The notes under the pieces are model-generated. The model ran no database searches and was not told where the DNA came from. It worked only from the letters and a program-made list of their open reading frames with translations. Positions 18,450 to 27,655 of a stretch of DNA of 64,000 nucleotides are shown piece by piece. Source of the DNA: UBA6197 sp047638075 (lineage in GTDB: Bacteria; Pseudomonadota; Alphaproteobacteria; Rhodobacterales; Rhodobacteraceae). The position numbers and the translations under genes were made by a program. Position 1 is the stretch's first letter; every line of letters starts with the position of its first letter. Location: assembly GCF_047638075.1 (NCBI RefSeq), contig NZ_JBLJBV010000052.1, forward strand, positions 20,693-84,692. The letters run 5' to 3'.

Positions 18450-18655
18450 TGCCTCACGTCCTTCTGTCCGCGGGTTGCGGTCATCGTCCTGATCGGTATC
18501 TTTCAAATTTCTCATCTCAGGCTTGTATCCCATGACCTGGGCGCGATTCGAATGTCGCGCCACTACTGCCGATGGTCAACGTCGCTTGCAATCTTGGCGA
18601 CATTGGGGCCAAAAGACTCCAATTATACGGTAATAAGAGACGATGAAACAAAATA

Positions 18656-18681
18656 GACGGCCCCCGTTTCCGAAGGCCGTC
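18656..18681 (-). terminator. rho-independent terminator between the OmpA gene and cpaE
   Basis: A perfect 7-bp stem GACGGCC/GGCCGTC (18656-18662 with 18675-18681) closes a 12-nt loop. Read on the minus strand it is followed by TATTTTGTTTC. It would end the cpaB-cpaC-ompA transcript and imply a separate promoter for cpaE-cpaF-tadBC within 18450-18655. Confidence 0.65.
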
Positions 18682-18708
18682 CTGAATAACGTCAAAAATA
18701 GCGGGCAA

Positions 18709-19389
18709 TCAGCCACCACCAGAAATGACCGTGCCCCCAACCTGCGTTCCCGGGTGTTGCCAGGCCGCGCTCTCGACATATTCGCGGAATATGACTTGCG
18801 CGTATTTGCCGTTAAGCACTGAGGGATGGTTTTTCACAAAACCCGACACCTCGGTTACGGTGCGGCGGTTTCGTTCCTCGGGGGCCTGCGTATAGACCAG
18901 AGGCTGCGTCTTGCCATAAGATACGACCGCTTCCAACCGCGAACGCGAAATGCCATGCGCGGTCAAAAAGTTGACTGCAGCCTGCGCGCGCCGCAACCCC
19001 AAGGCTTTGTTGTAGGCCTGCGAGCCGACCAGATCCGTGTGGCCATAAACCCGGAACCGCACTTCGGGGAACTGCCGGATCCAATCTGCCTGTTGTGTCA
19101 ACGCTGCCTGCGCCGCCCCATCCAAGACCGATGAGTTGAAGGCAAAGTTGACCGTGTTGGGCACGTCCGAAGCAAAACGATTGGTCAATGACACCGCGTA
19201 ATCGCGTTGTCCCGACTGAAGCAAGGTGTTGTTCATGGTGGAGTTGCCAAACCCACCTTCTGCAAGATCTGATCCAGCCTCGGAATAGAAGTTTGCCTGC
19301 ATCGGCCCACAAGCCGTTAAGCCCATAACCGCTGCAAATAGCGCCAACCGTATCTTTTGCCCATGTTTGCCGTGATCTTGTCCGTTCAT
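18709..19389 (-). CDS. OmpA-family lipoprotein of the tad locus
   Basis: A 226-residue protein with an N-terminal signal and lipobox (MGLTAC, Cys near residue 27). It has an OmpA-type peptidoglycan-binding domain from about residue 75 to 180, including VNFAFNSSVLD and FRVYGHTDLVGSQAYNKALG. It could anchor the secretin complex to peptidoglycan. Proteins of this kind sit between cpaC and cpaE in rhodobacterial tad loci. It starts 4 nt after the stop of the cpaC reading frame. Confidence 0.85.
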   Translation of the reverse strand: MNGQDHGKHGQKIRLALFAAVMGLTACGPMQANFYSEAGSDLAEGGFGNSTMNNTLLQSGQRDYAVSLTNRFASDVPNTVNFAFNSSVLDGAAQAALTQQADWIRQFPEVRFRVYGHTDLVGSQAYNKALGLRRAQAAVNFLTAHGISRSRLEAVVSYGKTQPLVYTQAPEERNRRTVTEVSGFVKNHPSVLNGKYAQVIFREYVESAAWQHPGTQVGGTVISGGG

Positions 19390-19393
19390 GACG

Positions 19394-20820
19394 TTACTCC
19401 ATCACATAGCCGTAAGAGCCGGAAAAGTCCTGCTTGGCGACTTCGGCTGCGGCCCCGGTTTTGGGGCCTGTGCCAACGGTTTTTCCAAACAGGAACAACT
19501 CGGCCTCGGTTGGGGGGCGCACGCGGTCGGTCGGCAGCGCCAAGGCTTCGCCACGCGTCGGCGTAACCAGGTGGGGCGTCACGATGATCACCAGTTCAGA
19601 CTGTTTGCGTGCGTAATCAGCGCTGCGAAACAGCGCGCCTAGAACGGGCACATCACCCAACCAAGGCACCTGACTGTTCAGATCGGTAAAGTCGTCTTGC
19701 AGCAATCCGGCAATCGCAAAACTTTCGCCGTCACGCATTTCAACCGTGGTCTGGGTTTCGCGGCGTTTGAATGCATTGACGGAAAAGCCGCCCGATTGCA
19801 TCGTCACAGTCGTGTCAATCGCTGAAACCGCCGCCTTGATCACAAGGTTGATCGTGTCGCCATCAACGACCCGCGGGGTGAAAGCCATTTCCACGCCAAA
19901 GGGTTTATACTGCACGGAAATAGAGTCGCTGTCCCCCGAAACAACAGGGATCGGATATTCGCCACCTGCCAGAAACTTGGCCTCTTGCCCCGAAAGGGCG
20001 GTCAGGTTCGGCTCAGCCAGCGTCCGCACGACGCCCTTGGCCTCAAGCGCCTCAAGGACCACGGCCAATTCCAGATTGCCGGCGGTAAAGCCCATGCCAA
20101 GGGCCCCAACCGAGGTGCTTTTGGTCGGCACGATGCCATTGTCGAACGCATCATCCACAGCACCCGAACGGGTAAAGTTGCCCGAACCACCGATAAGCCC
20201 GACCTTGCTGGATGCGGCTGTACCCCGCAAGCCCAGCGAGGCCGACAGGTTCTTTGAAACAGACCGCTGCATTTCTGCAAAGCGTACTTTCAGCATGACC
20301 TGCTGCGTGCCGCCAACGCTCATCAGGTTTGAGACGCGTTCAGGGGCGTAGCGTTGGGCCAGATCCATGGCGCGATCCAGCTTGGCAGCGGATGAAACGG
20401 TCCCTGACAGCACGATGCCGTCATTGGCGGTGCGCACTTCAATCTGTTCGCCCGGTAAAATCTGGCGCAGACGCTCTTTGAATTCTGCGACGTCGGGGGT
20501 TACCTGGACCTCGACGTTGGTGATCAACTGGCCATCCGCGCCAAGTATCGTCATTGTGTCGTGCGGCCCGGCACCTTGCCCAGCACATAGATCGAACGAT
20601 CCGACAGGGTGGTGATATCGGCGATGCCTGGGTTGGCAATGGATAGTTCTGCAAAGGGCTGGTCGCTTTCCACAACCACTGCGCGGTTCATCGGGACGTT
20701 CAGCGGACTGGATGCCGACCCCGACATGACGCGTAGCGTTTCGGCATTCGCCGGGGCAAGCATCGCAAGCCCTAGTGACGTGCCCAAAAGACATGCCCTC
20801 ATTACTGCTGTCATCTTCAT
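19394..20820 (-). pseudogene. cpaC: outer-membrane secretin CpaC/RcpA, interrupted by a frameshift
   Basis: The gene should encode a secretin of about 470 residues. The first part starts at ATG 20820 (AGGA about 5 nt upstream). It has a signal peptide ending LAPANA and the N-terminal pilus/secretin domain (LRVMSGSASSPLNVPMNRAV... to VLGKVPGRTT), then stops at TGA 20551-20553. The rest continues in another frame from about 20560: MTILGADGQLITNVEVQV, a BON-like domain (about 35-100 of this part), then the secretin core ending VPWLGDVPVLGALFRS and LVIIVTPHLVTP. The break lies between GRTT and MTILGADG, so two extra bases, or one missing, at about 20551-20560 explain it. No other lesion is seen. 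It could be a sequencing error, a recent inactivation or, less likely, recoding. Confidence 0.85.
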
Positions 20821-21006
20821 GGTGATCCTGCCTCTCCGATCACGCCACACCTCGGGTCTAATCGCCCGTTTCGGGGTCTTGAATGCCCAACTTTTTTGCA
20901 CAATGCGTGAATTGATAGATTTTTGCAATAATCAACCGCTTGAGAGGATGTCTTGATGTGGATAACTTGCAACACTTCTGCATTATCGCACCTATCCACA
21001 AAGGCG

Positions 21007-21029
21007 AAAGGCCCCGGGGCAGGGCCTTT
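21007..21029 (-). terminator. hairpin between cpaB and cpaC, possible terminator or attenuator
   Basis: A perfect 8-bp stem AAAGGCCC/GGGCCTTT (21007-21014 with 21022-21029) with a 7-nt GC-rich loop. It lies 30 nt downstream of the cpaB stop. The following minus-strand sequence (CGCCTTTGTGG) is only moderately T-rich. It may reduce read-through from cpaB into cpaC. The 240-nt cpaB-cpaC gap (20821-21059) has no other gene that I can support. Confidence 0.5.
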
Positions 21030-21059
21030 ATGGCGCATGTGCCCCTCATCCAGCAGTTG

Positions 21060-21929
21060 TCAGTTCGTGCAAGGTATCTCTGTTTCGATCAATTCACCGG
21101 CTTTTCGCGTGCGAATAGTGCAGACCTTGCCGGCCTCTACCTCGATGACCTCAGGGGCCTTGATGCCCAGAAGGTGATCCCGGTCAATTTCGATGGCGCC
21201 CACGGCCATTGTATCAGACGTTCCGACAAGCGAAAGCGTCAGCCGGCCCGTCGATTGTGCCAGCGTCAGCGCCGCAACCTGTTTTGGCGTCACCTCGGCA
21301 GTGACGGTGCGGGCAATCATCGTTTCCTCCGAGCGATCCGCGTCGGCGCTTTGGTCGATGGCGATAAGTTTGAGGTTGGTATCGATCAGCTTGGTGACCT
21401 GAGTATTGCCCGAGGCGCCCGACCAATACACATCCACCCTGTCACCGGGCCGCAAAAATCCTGAAACCCCCGAGGCCACATCAACGTTTATGGTAAAGGC
21501 GCGCATATTGGGCGCAAGGTTTGCCATGATACCGGCATCCAGACCGGGGGCAGTGACCTTTGATGCGAGCAGGGGCTCGAACGGCTCATAGCTGCGTAGT
21601 GCGGCGCGTGCGCGCGTTTCGCCCTCAAAAAAGACGGCGCGCGGTGCATTCTCTACCCCTTGGGGGCCTGTTATGGCTTGAAATGCCGTATCGGGTGCTT
21701 TGCCTGCCTGCACCTTGATCACTTCAAGATCCATCTTCGAGAAACGCTCGCCGTATTTGAGGGGCTTTTTGGTCACAACGACATCAATCAGCTGCGGGGC
21801 CTCTGCCTGGGTTGCCAAAAGATAGTCACGCTCTGCCTGGGCCTGCGTGATGTAATCCTGGGCCATGTAAACTGCGAAACCGGCCAATCCGACCCCGAGA
21901 ATCAGAACCAACCCAAAGATCATCCGCAT
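21060..21929 (-). CDS. cpaB: Flp pilus assembly protein CpaB/RcpC
   Basis: A 289-residue periplasmic protein with an N-terminal membrane anchor (residues 3-24) and a SAF/beta-clip domain (VVTKKPLKYGERFSKMDLEVI, about 50-70). An RcpC-type domain follows, including LRPGDRVDVYWSGASGN and, near the C-terminus, LTLSLVGTSDTMAVG. It is thought to help the CpaC secretin and pilus cross the outer membrane. It is the first gene of the minus-strand tad block, so the locus promoter should lie in 21930-22160. GAGGAG-like sequence (minus strand) precedes the ATG. Confidence 0.9.
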   Translation of the reverse strand: MRMIFGLVLILGVGLAGFAVYMAQDYITQAQAERDYLLATQAEAPQLIDVVVTKKPLKYGERFSKMDLEVIKVQAGKAPDTAFQAITGPQGVENAPRAVFFEGETRARAALRSYEPFEPLLASKVTAPGLDAGIMANLAPNMRAFTINVDVASGVSGFLRPGDRVDVYWSGASGNTQVTKLIDTNLKLIAIDQSADADRSEETMIARTVTAEVTPKQVAALTLAQSTGRLTLSLVGTSDTMAVGAIEIDRDHLLGIKAPEVIEVEAGKVCTIRTRKAGELIETEIPCTN

Positions 21930-22691
21930 GGTATATTCCTCTCCTCATACCTTAAGCCGTACCATGGACGACCGGGGTTACTACTACAATAACGCGAGTT
22001 TTTTCCACAGGAAAGTGGCAGTACCGTGGCAATGTGGCGGCGACGTAACGGAAAGTAGTGATCCTTGTAATCAAGCCACCTGCGCGACGCAGCAGCGTTA
22101 AAGGCGTTTTGTAGGGGAGGGGGCTACCTTCTGGACTAACCGGATAGGGGTGAGGCCCGACCAAAAAGCGCCGTGGATATTGGGGTTATTGACGAAAGCG
22201 GGCGCAGGGGTGTCGTGTCAGCGATGAAAGCAGGGGGCGGTTCTGGCGCAAAAATCCAGCATGTAGCGCGCAGGAACTTTCATTCGGGCAGCACCAACCG
22301 CGCAGAACGCAACAGACTGTTAAAATCGAGAAATTTGAAGGTGTGGGGCGGCGGAGGTCCGTGAAATGACCAGCGCGTTCTGTGCTGTCCAATGTGTTGA
22401 GGTCCGACAATTTGTCGGACCTTGTTTATTTGTGTCGGACCTTAAAAAGCCACATGTTTACAAGTGGTTGTAATTTCTGGACTTAGGCCACGATCGTGAT
22501 TGAGGTCCGACAAGCCAAAGCGTCAGAAAAGTGCCTGGCGATGGTGGTTCTGACGCCGCGCGACCTGACCGCCTACGGGCGAACAGATCCCTTGGCCTAA
22601 CCGATCCCGAACCGGTTCGATCGATCAGCGCAGGCTCCGAAGCTGCTCAATGCTCCAGCAGCGGGATATTCAACAAGGGGGGAAGTGACCG
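21930..22691. other. 762-nt intergenic region between cpaB and the phage tail module
   Basis: The left part should hold the tad promoter. The right part contains the GGTCCGACA repeat cluster. It may also hold a short plus-strand remnant of an upstream phage gene, in frame to a TAA at 22598-22600 (ending VLTPRDLTAYGRTDPLA). That remnant has no recognised family. No pilin gene, integrase or complete ORF is convincing here. Confidence 0.5.
22397..22513. repeat. four copies of GGTCCGACA in direct and inverted orientation
   Basis: The 14-mer TTGAGGTCCGACAA occurs at 22397-22410 and again at 22500-22513. Two inverted copies (TGTCGGACCT) lie at 22413-22422 and 22433-22442. The first direct and first inverted copies form a perfect palindrome of 11-bp arms around one T (22400-22422). 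It could be a repressor-type operator for the downstream tail genes, or scars of mobile-element ends. Confidence 0.6.
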
Positions 22692-23105
22692 ATGAGTGTG
22701 ACACTTTTTCCCGATTGGCGTAGCCGTCTGATCGGCTATCTGGCCGAGGTTTCCCGCCAGCCCTTCTGTTAGGGTACCCACGATTGCGGCCTGTTTGTCG
22801 CGGGCGCGATTGCCGCGATGACGGGCGAGGATCCGGCCCGGCCCTGGCGCGGCAAATACCGCACCCTCAAGGCCGGTTTGAACCAGCTTCAAAAGACCGA
22901 GTTCGCCGATCATGTCACGATTGCTGCCGCCCGCTACCCGGAAATCCATCCCGCCCGCGCCGCTGTCGGCGATATCGCCGTGGTGGAGGGCGATGACGGT
23001 ATGGCCGCGCTGGGGCTGGTCCAGGGCGAGCTGATCTATGTGCTGCGCCGCGATGGGCTGGCGACCCTGCCGCTGACCTCGGCTCGGAGGGCGTTTCGGA
23101 TATGA
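22692..23105 (+). pseudogene. phage tail-associated DUF6950/NlpC-like protein with an amber stop at codon 27
   Basis: Read through one TAG (22770-22772), this frame is 137 codons. It starts MSVTLFPDWRSRLIGYL and continues QPFC-stop-GTHDCGLFVAGAI. Homologues of this small phage protein usually have Trp before the Gly-x-His-Asp-Cys motif, so a TGG-to-TAG change is the simplest explanation. ATG 22692 is preceded by GGGGGAAG. The stop overlaps the next gene by 4 nt, as in intact phage tail operons (K-like, then J-like). A shorter in-frame start at 22818 would lose the catalytic-like Cys/His. The DUF name is from memory of the family pattern. Confidence 0.7.
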
Positions 23106-26100
23106 GGATCCTTGCGTTAGCTTTCGTGCTGTTTCTGACGGCTGCCGCCCCGGCGCAGGCTGGCCCGGTCGGTGCGGCCATCGGCGCGGTGGTCCAGGCG
23201 ATCACGGCCTTTGCTGCCAAAGGCGCATTTGCCAGTTTTCTGGTGCAGACGGCGCTCTCGGTCGGGCTTTCACTGTTGGCCCGCGCGCTGTCCCCCAAGG
23301 TTCGCGCCCCCGGGATCAAGACGGATGTCACCCAGACCGGCGGCACCACACCGCAAAGCTTCATTCTGGGCTGGTCAGCGACCGGCGGTCAGCTGGTCGC
23401 GCCCCCGATGAGCTATGGCAAGGCGGGCGACACGCCAAACGCCTATCTGGCCTATGTCGTGGCCCTGTCAGCCACCCCGGGTCAAACCCTGACGCGGTTG
23501 ATCGTCAATGATGAATATGTGCCCGTTGACGGGGCGGTCGACGGCGACGGGATGACCACGGTCACCGGCAAATATGCAGGCTACATCCGGGTGCGGTTCC
23601 ATGATGGCAGCCAGACGGTGGCGGACCCGTTGTTGCGCGCAAAGTTCGGCGCTGACCCCGGCCGCCCCTGGACGGCCGACATGGTCGGAACCGGCACCGC
23701 CTATGCCGTCGTCGTGTTCAAATACAAGCGCGAGGTCTTCAACGGTCTGCCCAGCGTACGGTTTGAATGCAACGGGATCCCGCTCTATGATCCGCGCGCC
23801 GACAGCAGCGTCGGCGGTGCGGGCGCCCAGCGTTGGGATACCCCGGCCAGCTGGGCCCAGTCTACCAATCCGGCAGTGATCACCTACAATATCCTGCGCG
23901 GCATCCGGCTGCCGGACGGCAATATCTGGGGCGGCGAGTGCGGCGCGGACGAGCTTCCCCTGGCCAGCTGGTTCGCCGCGATGAACGAATGCGACATGGC
24001 GATCGCGCTTGAGGGCGGCGGTACCGAGCCGCAGTATCGGGCCGGGTTTGAGGTCTCGGTCGATGAAGAGCCGGCCGATATCATCGACGAGCTGCTCAAG
24101 GCCTGTTCTGGCCAGATCACCGAAATCGGCGGCATCTGGAAAATCCGCATCGGCGGGCCGGGGATGCCGGTCTATTTCTTCAGCGACGACGATATCCTGA
24201 TCGACCATGATCAGGTGTTCGAGCCGTTTCCGGGGCTGGATGGAACGTGGAACGGCGTTCATGCCAGCTACCCTGAACCGGTCAGCCTGTGGGAGACGAA
24301 AGACGCTCCGCCGCGCTACAATGAGGCGTTGGAAGTGCTGGATCAGGGGCGCCGCCTGATCGCCGACCTGACCCTGCCGGCCGTGCCCTATCCGACGCAG
24401 GTCCAGCGCCTGATGCAATCCTACATCAACGAAGAGCGGCGGTTCCGGCGCCACCATGTCAGCTTGCCCCCCGAAGCGGCCGTGCTGGAGCCGCTTGACG
24501 CCATCGCCTGGACATCGGAGCGCCACGGTTACAGCACGAAGCTGTTCGAGTTGTTCGAGATCACCGATGAGCTGATGCAGATGTCGCAGACCGTTGGCCT
24601 GCGCGAACGGGATGCGGCCGATACGGACTGGCAGCCCTCGGACGCCTTGCCGACCGGCATCGTGCCGCCCGGGATCACCACCCCGATCGCGCGTGTGGTG
24701 CCCGGCTTTGCCGTTGCCGCCACCACCGTGACCGACAGTGGCGGTCTGGCACGCCGTCCGGCATTGCTTCTGACCTGGACCGGTCAGGAAGCGGATGACA
24801 CGCGCGGTCTCGAATGGGAGGTTCGCGTCAAGGCAACCGAAGCCTCTGCCGCCCGCGGCTCGACCCTGTCGGTCGCGGACGGGTCGCTGATCGTGTCTCA
24901 GGGCCTGCTGGCCAACACCGAATACGAGGTGCGCGCCCAGCTGGTCGCGGATCTGGACACTGTCTGGACCATCTGGCTATCGGTCACCACGCCCGACATC
25001 CGGCTGAGTGAGGCCGATCTTGCCCAGCCGTTCCTGGACCGGATCACGGATGCCGAAGCGGCTGTCGATGCCGCCACGGCTCAGGCGCAGACCGCCGACG
25101 CCAAGGCGCAATCGGTTCGCAATTCTCACGACGCGCTGGTGTCAGGCTTTACCGGAAACCTGACGGATGCCTTCGCTGGCGTTCAGGGGGGCATTACATC
25201 GATCACCGCCGACCTGTCGTCGTTCTACGACAGTTCCGGCAAGCAAATCAAAGCGTCCGCGCTGACGAGCTACTATACCAAAACGGCAACGGACAGCGCG
25301 ATTGCCGCCAAGGGCACGACCCTGCAAGCCAATATCGACGCGCTCAGCGGTCAGGTTACAGACATTGTGGGCCTGAACATCAGCCCATCCTCGGCATTGG
25401 CGACCTCGCTGACGCAGCTTCAGGCCAGTGTCACAACGGCGAAAGCGACCGCAGATGGCAAGGGTAAAGTGTTCTTCCAGACGAGCGCACCGGCCACGGA
25501 TGACCGACTGCCGCAAAACCTCTGGATCGACACGACGGGCGGCGCGAACACGCCGAAGCGATGGAATGGCACCGCTTGGACCGCAGTTTCCGACAAGGCT
25601 GCTACCGATGCGAAGAACAGCGTCACCTCGCTTGCCGCGACCGTAACGGCACAGGGTAGCGCGATTGCTGATCTTGAGACAGGCGCCAGCGCGGGATACC
25701 TGATCAAGGCTCAGGCGGGTGGCGCGGTGTCGCTGATCGACCTGATCGCAGCCGATGGGTCTGGCGCTGCCCCCAGCTCTATCGTCCGCATAAAGGCCGA
25801 CGACATCTTGCTTGATGGCAGTGTGAGTGCGCAGAAGCTAACCATCCACGACAATTCGGCGGTATTTTCTGAGGTGTTTGACAGCGCAATTGCCTTGGAT
25901 GGCTGGGAAGGTGTGAACGGTTCTTCAGGTGAAGTGGCGATTGTCACGAGTGCGAACGCCAAACAGGGCGGCAAGGTGCTGCGCGCAGGAAACAACGCTG
26001 GCAACGACCAGGTCTGGTATGTCTCCAAAACCCTGATCCCGTTTGACGCCGACCGGACCTACCGCATGCGTGTTGGCGTTCATCAGGTCTCAGGCGCCGA

Positions 26101-27655
26101 CAACAAAATCTACGCAGGCTATGTCGGCGTGGCGGCGGATGGGGTGACACTGGTCAATAACAGCGGCGCAAACTCCCATTCCCAGCAACACTATCACTGC
26201 ATAAACGGTCAGATATTGACCGTCGGTGAATACCTTCTGCTCGAAGGCTATACCCAAGGCCACGGCGAAGTGAGCGGAACTAATAACGCTGGGTCGCTGG
26301 AAGAGCCGGCTAAGGTGCATCCCAATGTGCGCTACCTGCGACCGCTGGTGATCGTCAACTATTCGAACAAGGCGGGCGTCTGCGAGATTGATTTCGTCAA
26401 GGTTGATACGGTCTCTGACGCCACGTTGATCGCTGATGGGGCGATCACGACAAGCAAGATTGTCGCCGGGGCAATCACCGGGCAGCATGTCGAAGCGGGT
26501 TCACTTGACGCGAGTGTCATTGGCGCGGGAAAGATCGACGCGGCCTTTCTGAACGTGAACGAGCTTCTGACCATCGATGCGGCCAACGCCGGGTTCTCGA
26601 TGGGCAAGGTGGGGGCGACGGATCAGTCCGTTCCGGGGATCTACCTGGGAACGACGCCGGGCGCAGCGGGAAACAACTTCGGCTTTCTCGCAGGAACCTC
26701 GTTCAGTGGTAAAGATCAGTATGTTCAGATCACGCAGGAGACAGGTCTGCGGATTCAAAACGCTCGGCATTATGTCTCAGCCGCCCCACCTACCGAAGAC
26801 ATAGATGTCACCGCCACCCCCGGCTCGCGCATCGTGCTGCCGGTTGGCACGGCACGACTTTCACTGAAGCTCTTGGGCGGCGGCGGCGGCGGTGGCACTA
26901 AGGAGAACGTCGGTGGCAACGGCGGACAGACTCTGGTGCGTCTGTTCGACGGTAACACCTATACTGGTGTGTCCTGGAGCTCTGCTGGCGCGGTTGGTGG
27001 TGCGAAGAACACCGCAACCTCAACAAACGGTGCCAACTCCGCCCTCGGCACAGGTGGTGGGAGAGGGTATGGCGAACAATACGAGCTTCATGAATCCCCC
27101 ATGTTCCGCATTGTCGCGCCTAAATCCGCAACGGGGTATGGCGCTGGTGGTGGCGGGTCTGCTTCTGGCACTCAATACGCAATGAGCTATGGCTATGGTG
27201 GTCAGGCCGCAGGAATTGTCTATGTAACTGAATACGACCTACTCTCAATTACCAACCCGCAGCTGGAGATAACCATCGGTGGTAAGGGTATTGGTGGCGC
27301 AAGTGCTGGTGACAAGGGTGGTGATGGTTCCCCCGGCATCGTGAAATACGCCGCCACCGCGTTTGTGGCTACTCTTGCCGACGTTGTGCCGTTATCGCCG
27401 CAAGCAGTTGGAACCTTGTCAAACAAAGGTCCGTTTCCTGATCTGGGGTCCGGTCTGTGGCTTCTGACTTGTGCGGGAACGGAACAAAACGTGGCACTTG
27501 GGACCATGAAAACAGATAATTCAGGCACCAACCACTCATACACTTACGGCAGCACGATCACATTCTTCTCTGAAATAACCCCTGTGATCGTCACCAATGG
27601 GAACGCCGCCAGAACACTCAACTACAAATTCTACTCGATGGGAGCTTGGGGCTGA
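23102..27655 (+). CDS. phage tail-tip/host-specificity protein, J-like
   Basis: A 1517-residue protein of the lambda J/GTA tail-tip class. The N-terminus has a hydrophobic stretch with a signal-like end (LFLTAAAPAQA), then SPKVRAPGIKTDVTQTGG, a hub-like region (about 100-500, with VIVNDEYVPV-like and DILLKACSGQ-like segments), then fibronectin-like material (about 540-640). A long coiled-coil and linker region (about 650-900) includes SVRNSHDALVSGF and repeated KATADGKG-type stretches. The C-terminal about 230 residues are strongly glycine-rich (LLGGGGGGGTKENVGGNGG, YGAGGGGSASG), like polyglycine adhesin tips of some phage fibres. It is much larger than a typical lambda J (about 1130). It overlaps its neighbours at both ends. 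Confidence 0.85.
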   Translation: MRILALAFVLFLTAAAPAQAGPVGAAIGAVVQAITAFAAKGAFASFLVQTALSVGLSLLARALSPKVRAPGIKTDVTQTGGTTPQSFILGWSATGGQLVAPPMSYGKAGDTPNAYLAYVVALSATPGQTLTRLIVNDEYVPVDGAVDGDGMTTVTGKYAGYIRVRFHDGSQTVADPLLRAKFGADPGRPWTADMVGTGTAYAVVVFKYKREVFNGLPSVRFECNGIPLYDPRADSSVGGAGAQRWDTPASWAQSTNPAVITYNILRGIRLPDGNIWGGECGADELPLASWFAAMNECDMAIALEGGGTEPQYRAGFEVSVDEEPADIIDELLKACSGQITEIGGIWKIRIGGPGMPVYFFSDDDILIDHDQVFEPFPGLDGTWNGVHASYPEPVSLWETKDAPPRYNEALEVLDQGRRLIADLTLPAVPYPTQVQRLMQSYINEERRFRRHHVSLPPEAAVLEPLDAIAWTSERHGYSTKLFELFEITDELMQMSQTVGLRERDAADTDWQPSDALPTGIVPPGITTPIARVVPGFAVAATTVTDSGGLARRPALLLTWTGQEADDTRGLEWEVRVKATEASAARGSTLSVADGSLIVSQGLLANTEYEVRAQLVADLDTVWTIWLSVTTPDIRLSEADLAQPFLDRITDAEAAVDAATAQAQTADAKAQSVRNSHDALVSGFTGNLTDAFAGVQGGITSITADLSSFYDSSGKQIKASALTSYYTKTATDSAIAAKGTTLQANIDALSGQVTDIVGLNISPSSALATSLTQLQASVTTAKATADGKGKVFFQTSAPATDDRLPQNLWIDTTGGANTPKRWNGTAWTAVSDKAATDAKNSVTSLAATVTAQGSAIADLETGASAGYLIKAQAGGAVSLIDLIAADGSGAAPSSIVRIKADDILLDGSVSAQKLTIHDNSAVFSEVFDSAIALDGWEGVNGSSGEVAIVTSANAKQGGKVLRAGNNAGNDQVWYVSKTLIPFDADRTYRMRVGVHQVSGADNKIYAGYVGVAADGVTLVNNSGANSHSQQHYHCINGQILTVGEYLLLEGYTQGHGEVSGTNNAGSLEEPAKVHPNVRYLRPLVIVNYSNKAGVCEIDFVKVDTVSDATLIADGAITTSKIVAGAITGQHVEAGSLDASVIGAGKIDAAFLNVNELLTIDAANAGFSMGKVGATDQSVPGIYLGTTPGAAGNNFGFLAGTSFSGKDQYVQITQETGLRIQNARHYVSAAPPTEDIDVTATPGSRIVLPVGTARLSLKLLGGGGGGGTKENVGGNGGQTLVRLFDGNTYTGVSWSSAGAVGGAKNTATSTNGANSALGTGGGRGYGEQYELHESPMFRIVAPKSATGYGAGGGGSASGTQYAMSYGYGGQAAGIVYVTEYDLLSITNPQLEITIGGKGIGGASAGDKGGDGSPGIVKYAATAFVATLADVVPLSPQAVGTLSNKGPFPDLGSGLWLLTCAGTEQNVALGTMKTDNSGTNHSYTYGSTITFFSEITPVIVTNGNAARTLNYKFYSMGAWG

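Noticed and set aside
20551..20560. Programmed ribosomal frameshift in cpaC
   Set aside because: No slippery heptamer or stimulatory structure typical of programmed frameshifting is evident at GRTT/MTILGADG; a simple indel or error is more likely.
21930..22691. Flp pilin gene upstream of cpaB
   Set aside because: No short frame with a prepilin leader and hydrophobic helix was found in the intergenic region.
23468..24526. 352-codon minus-strand frame inside the J-like gene
   Set aside because: Antisense shadow of the tail-tip gene without any family resemblance.
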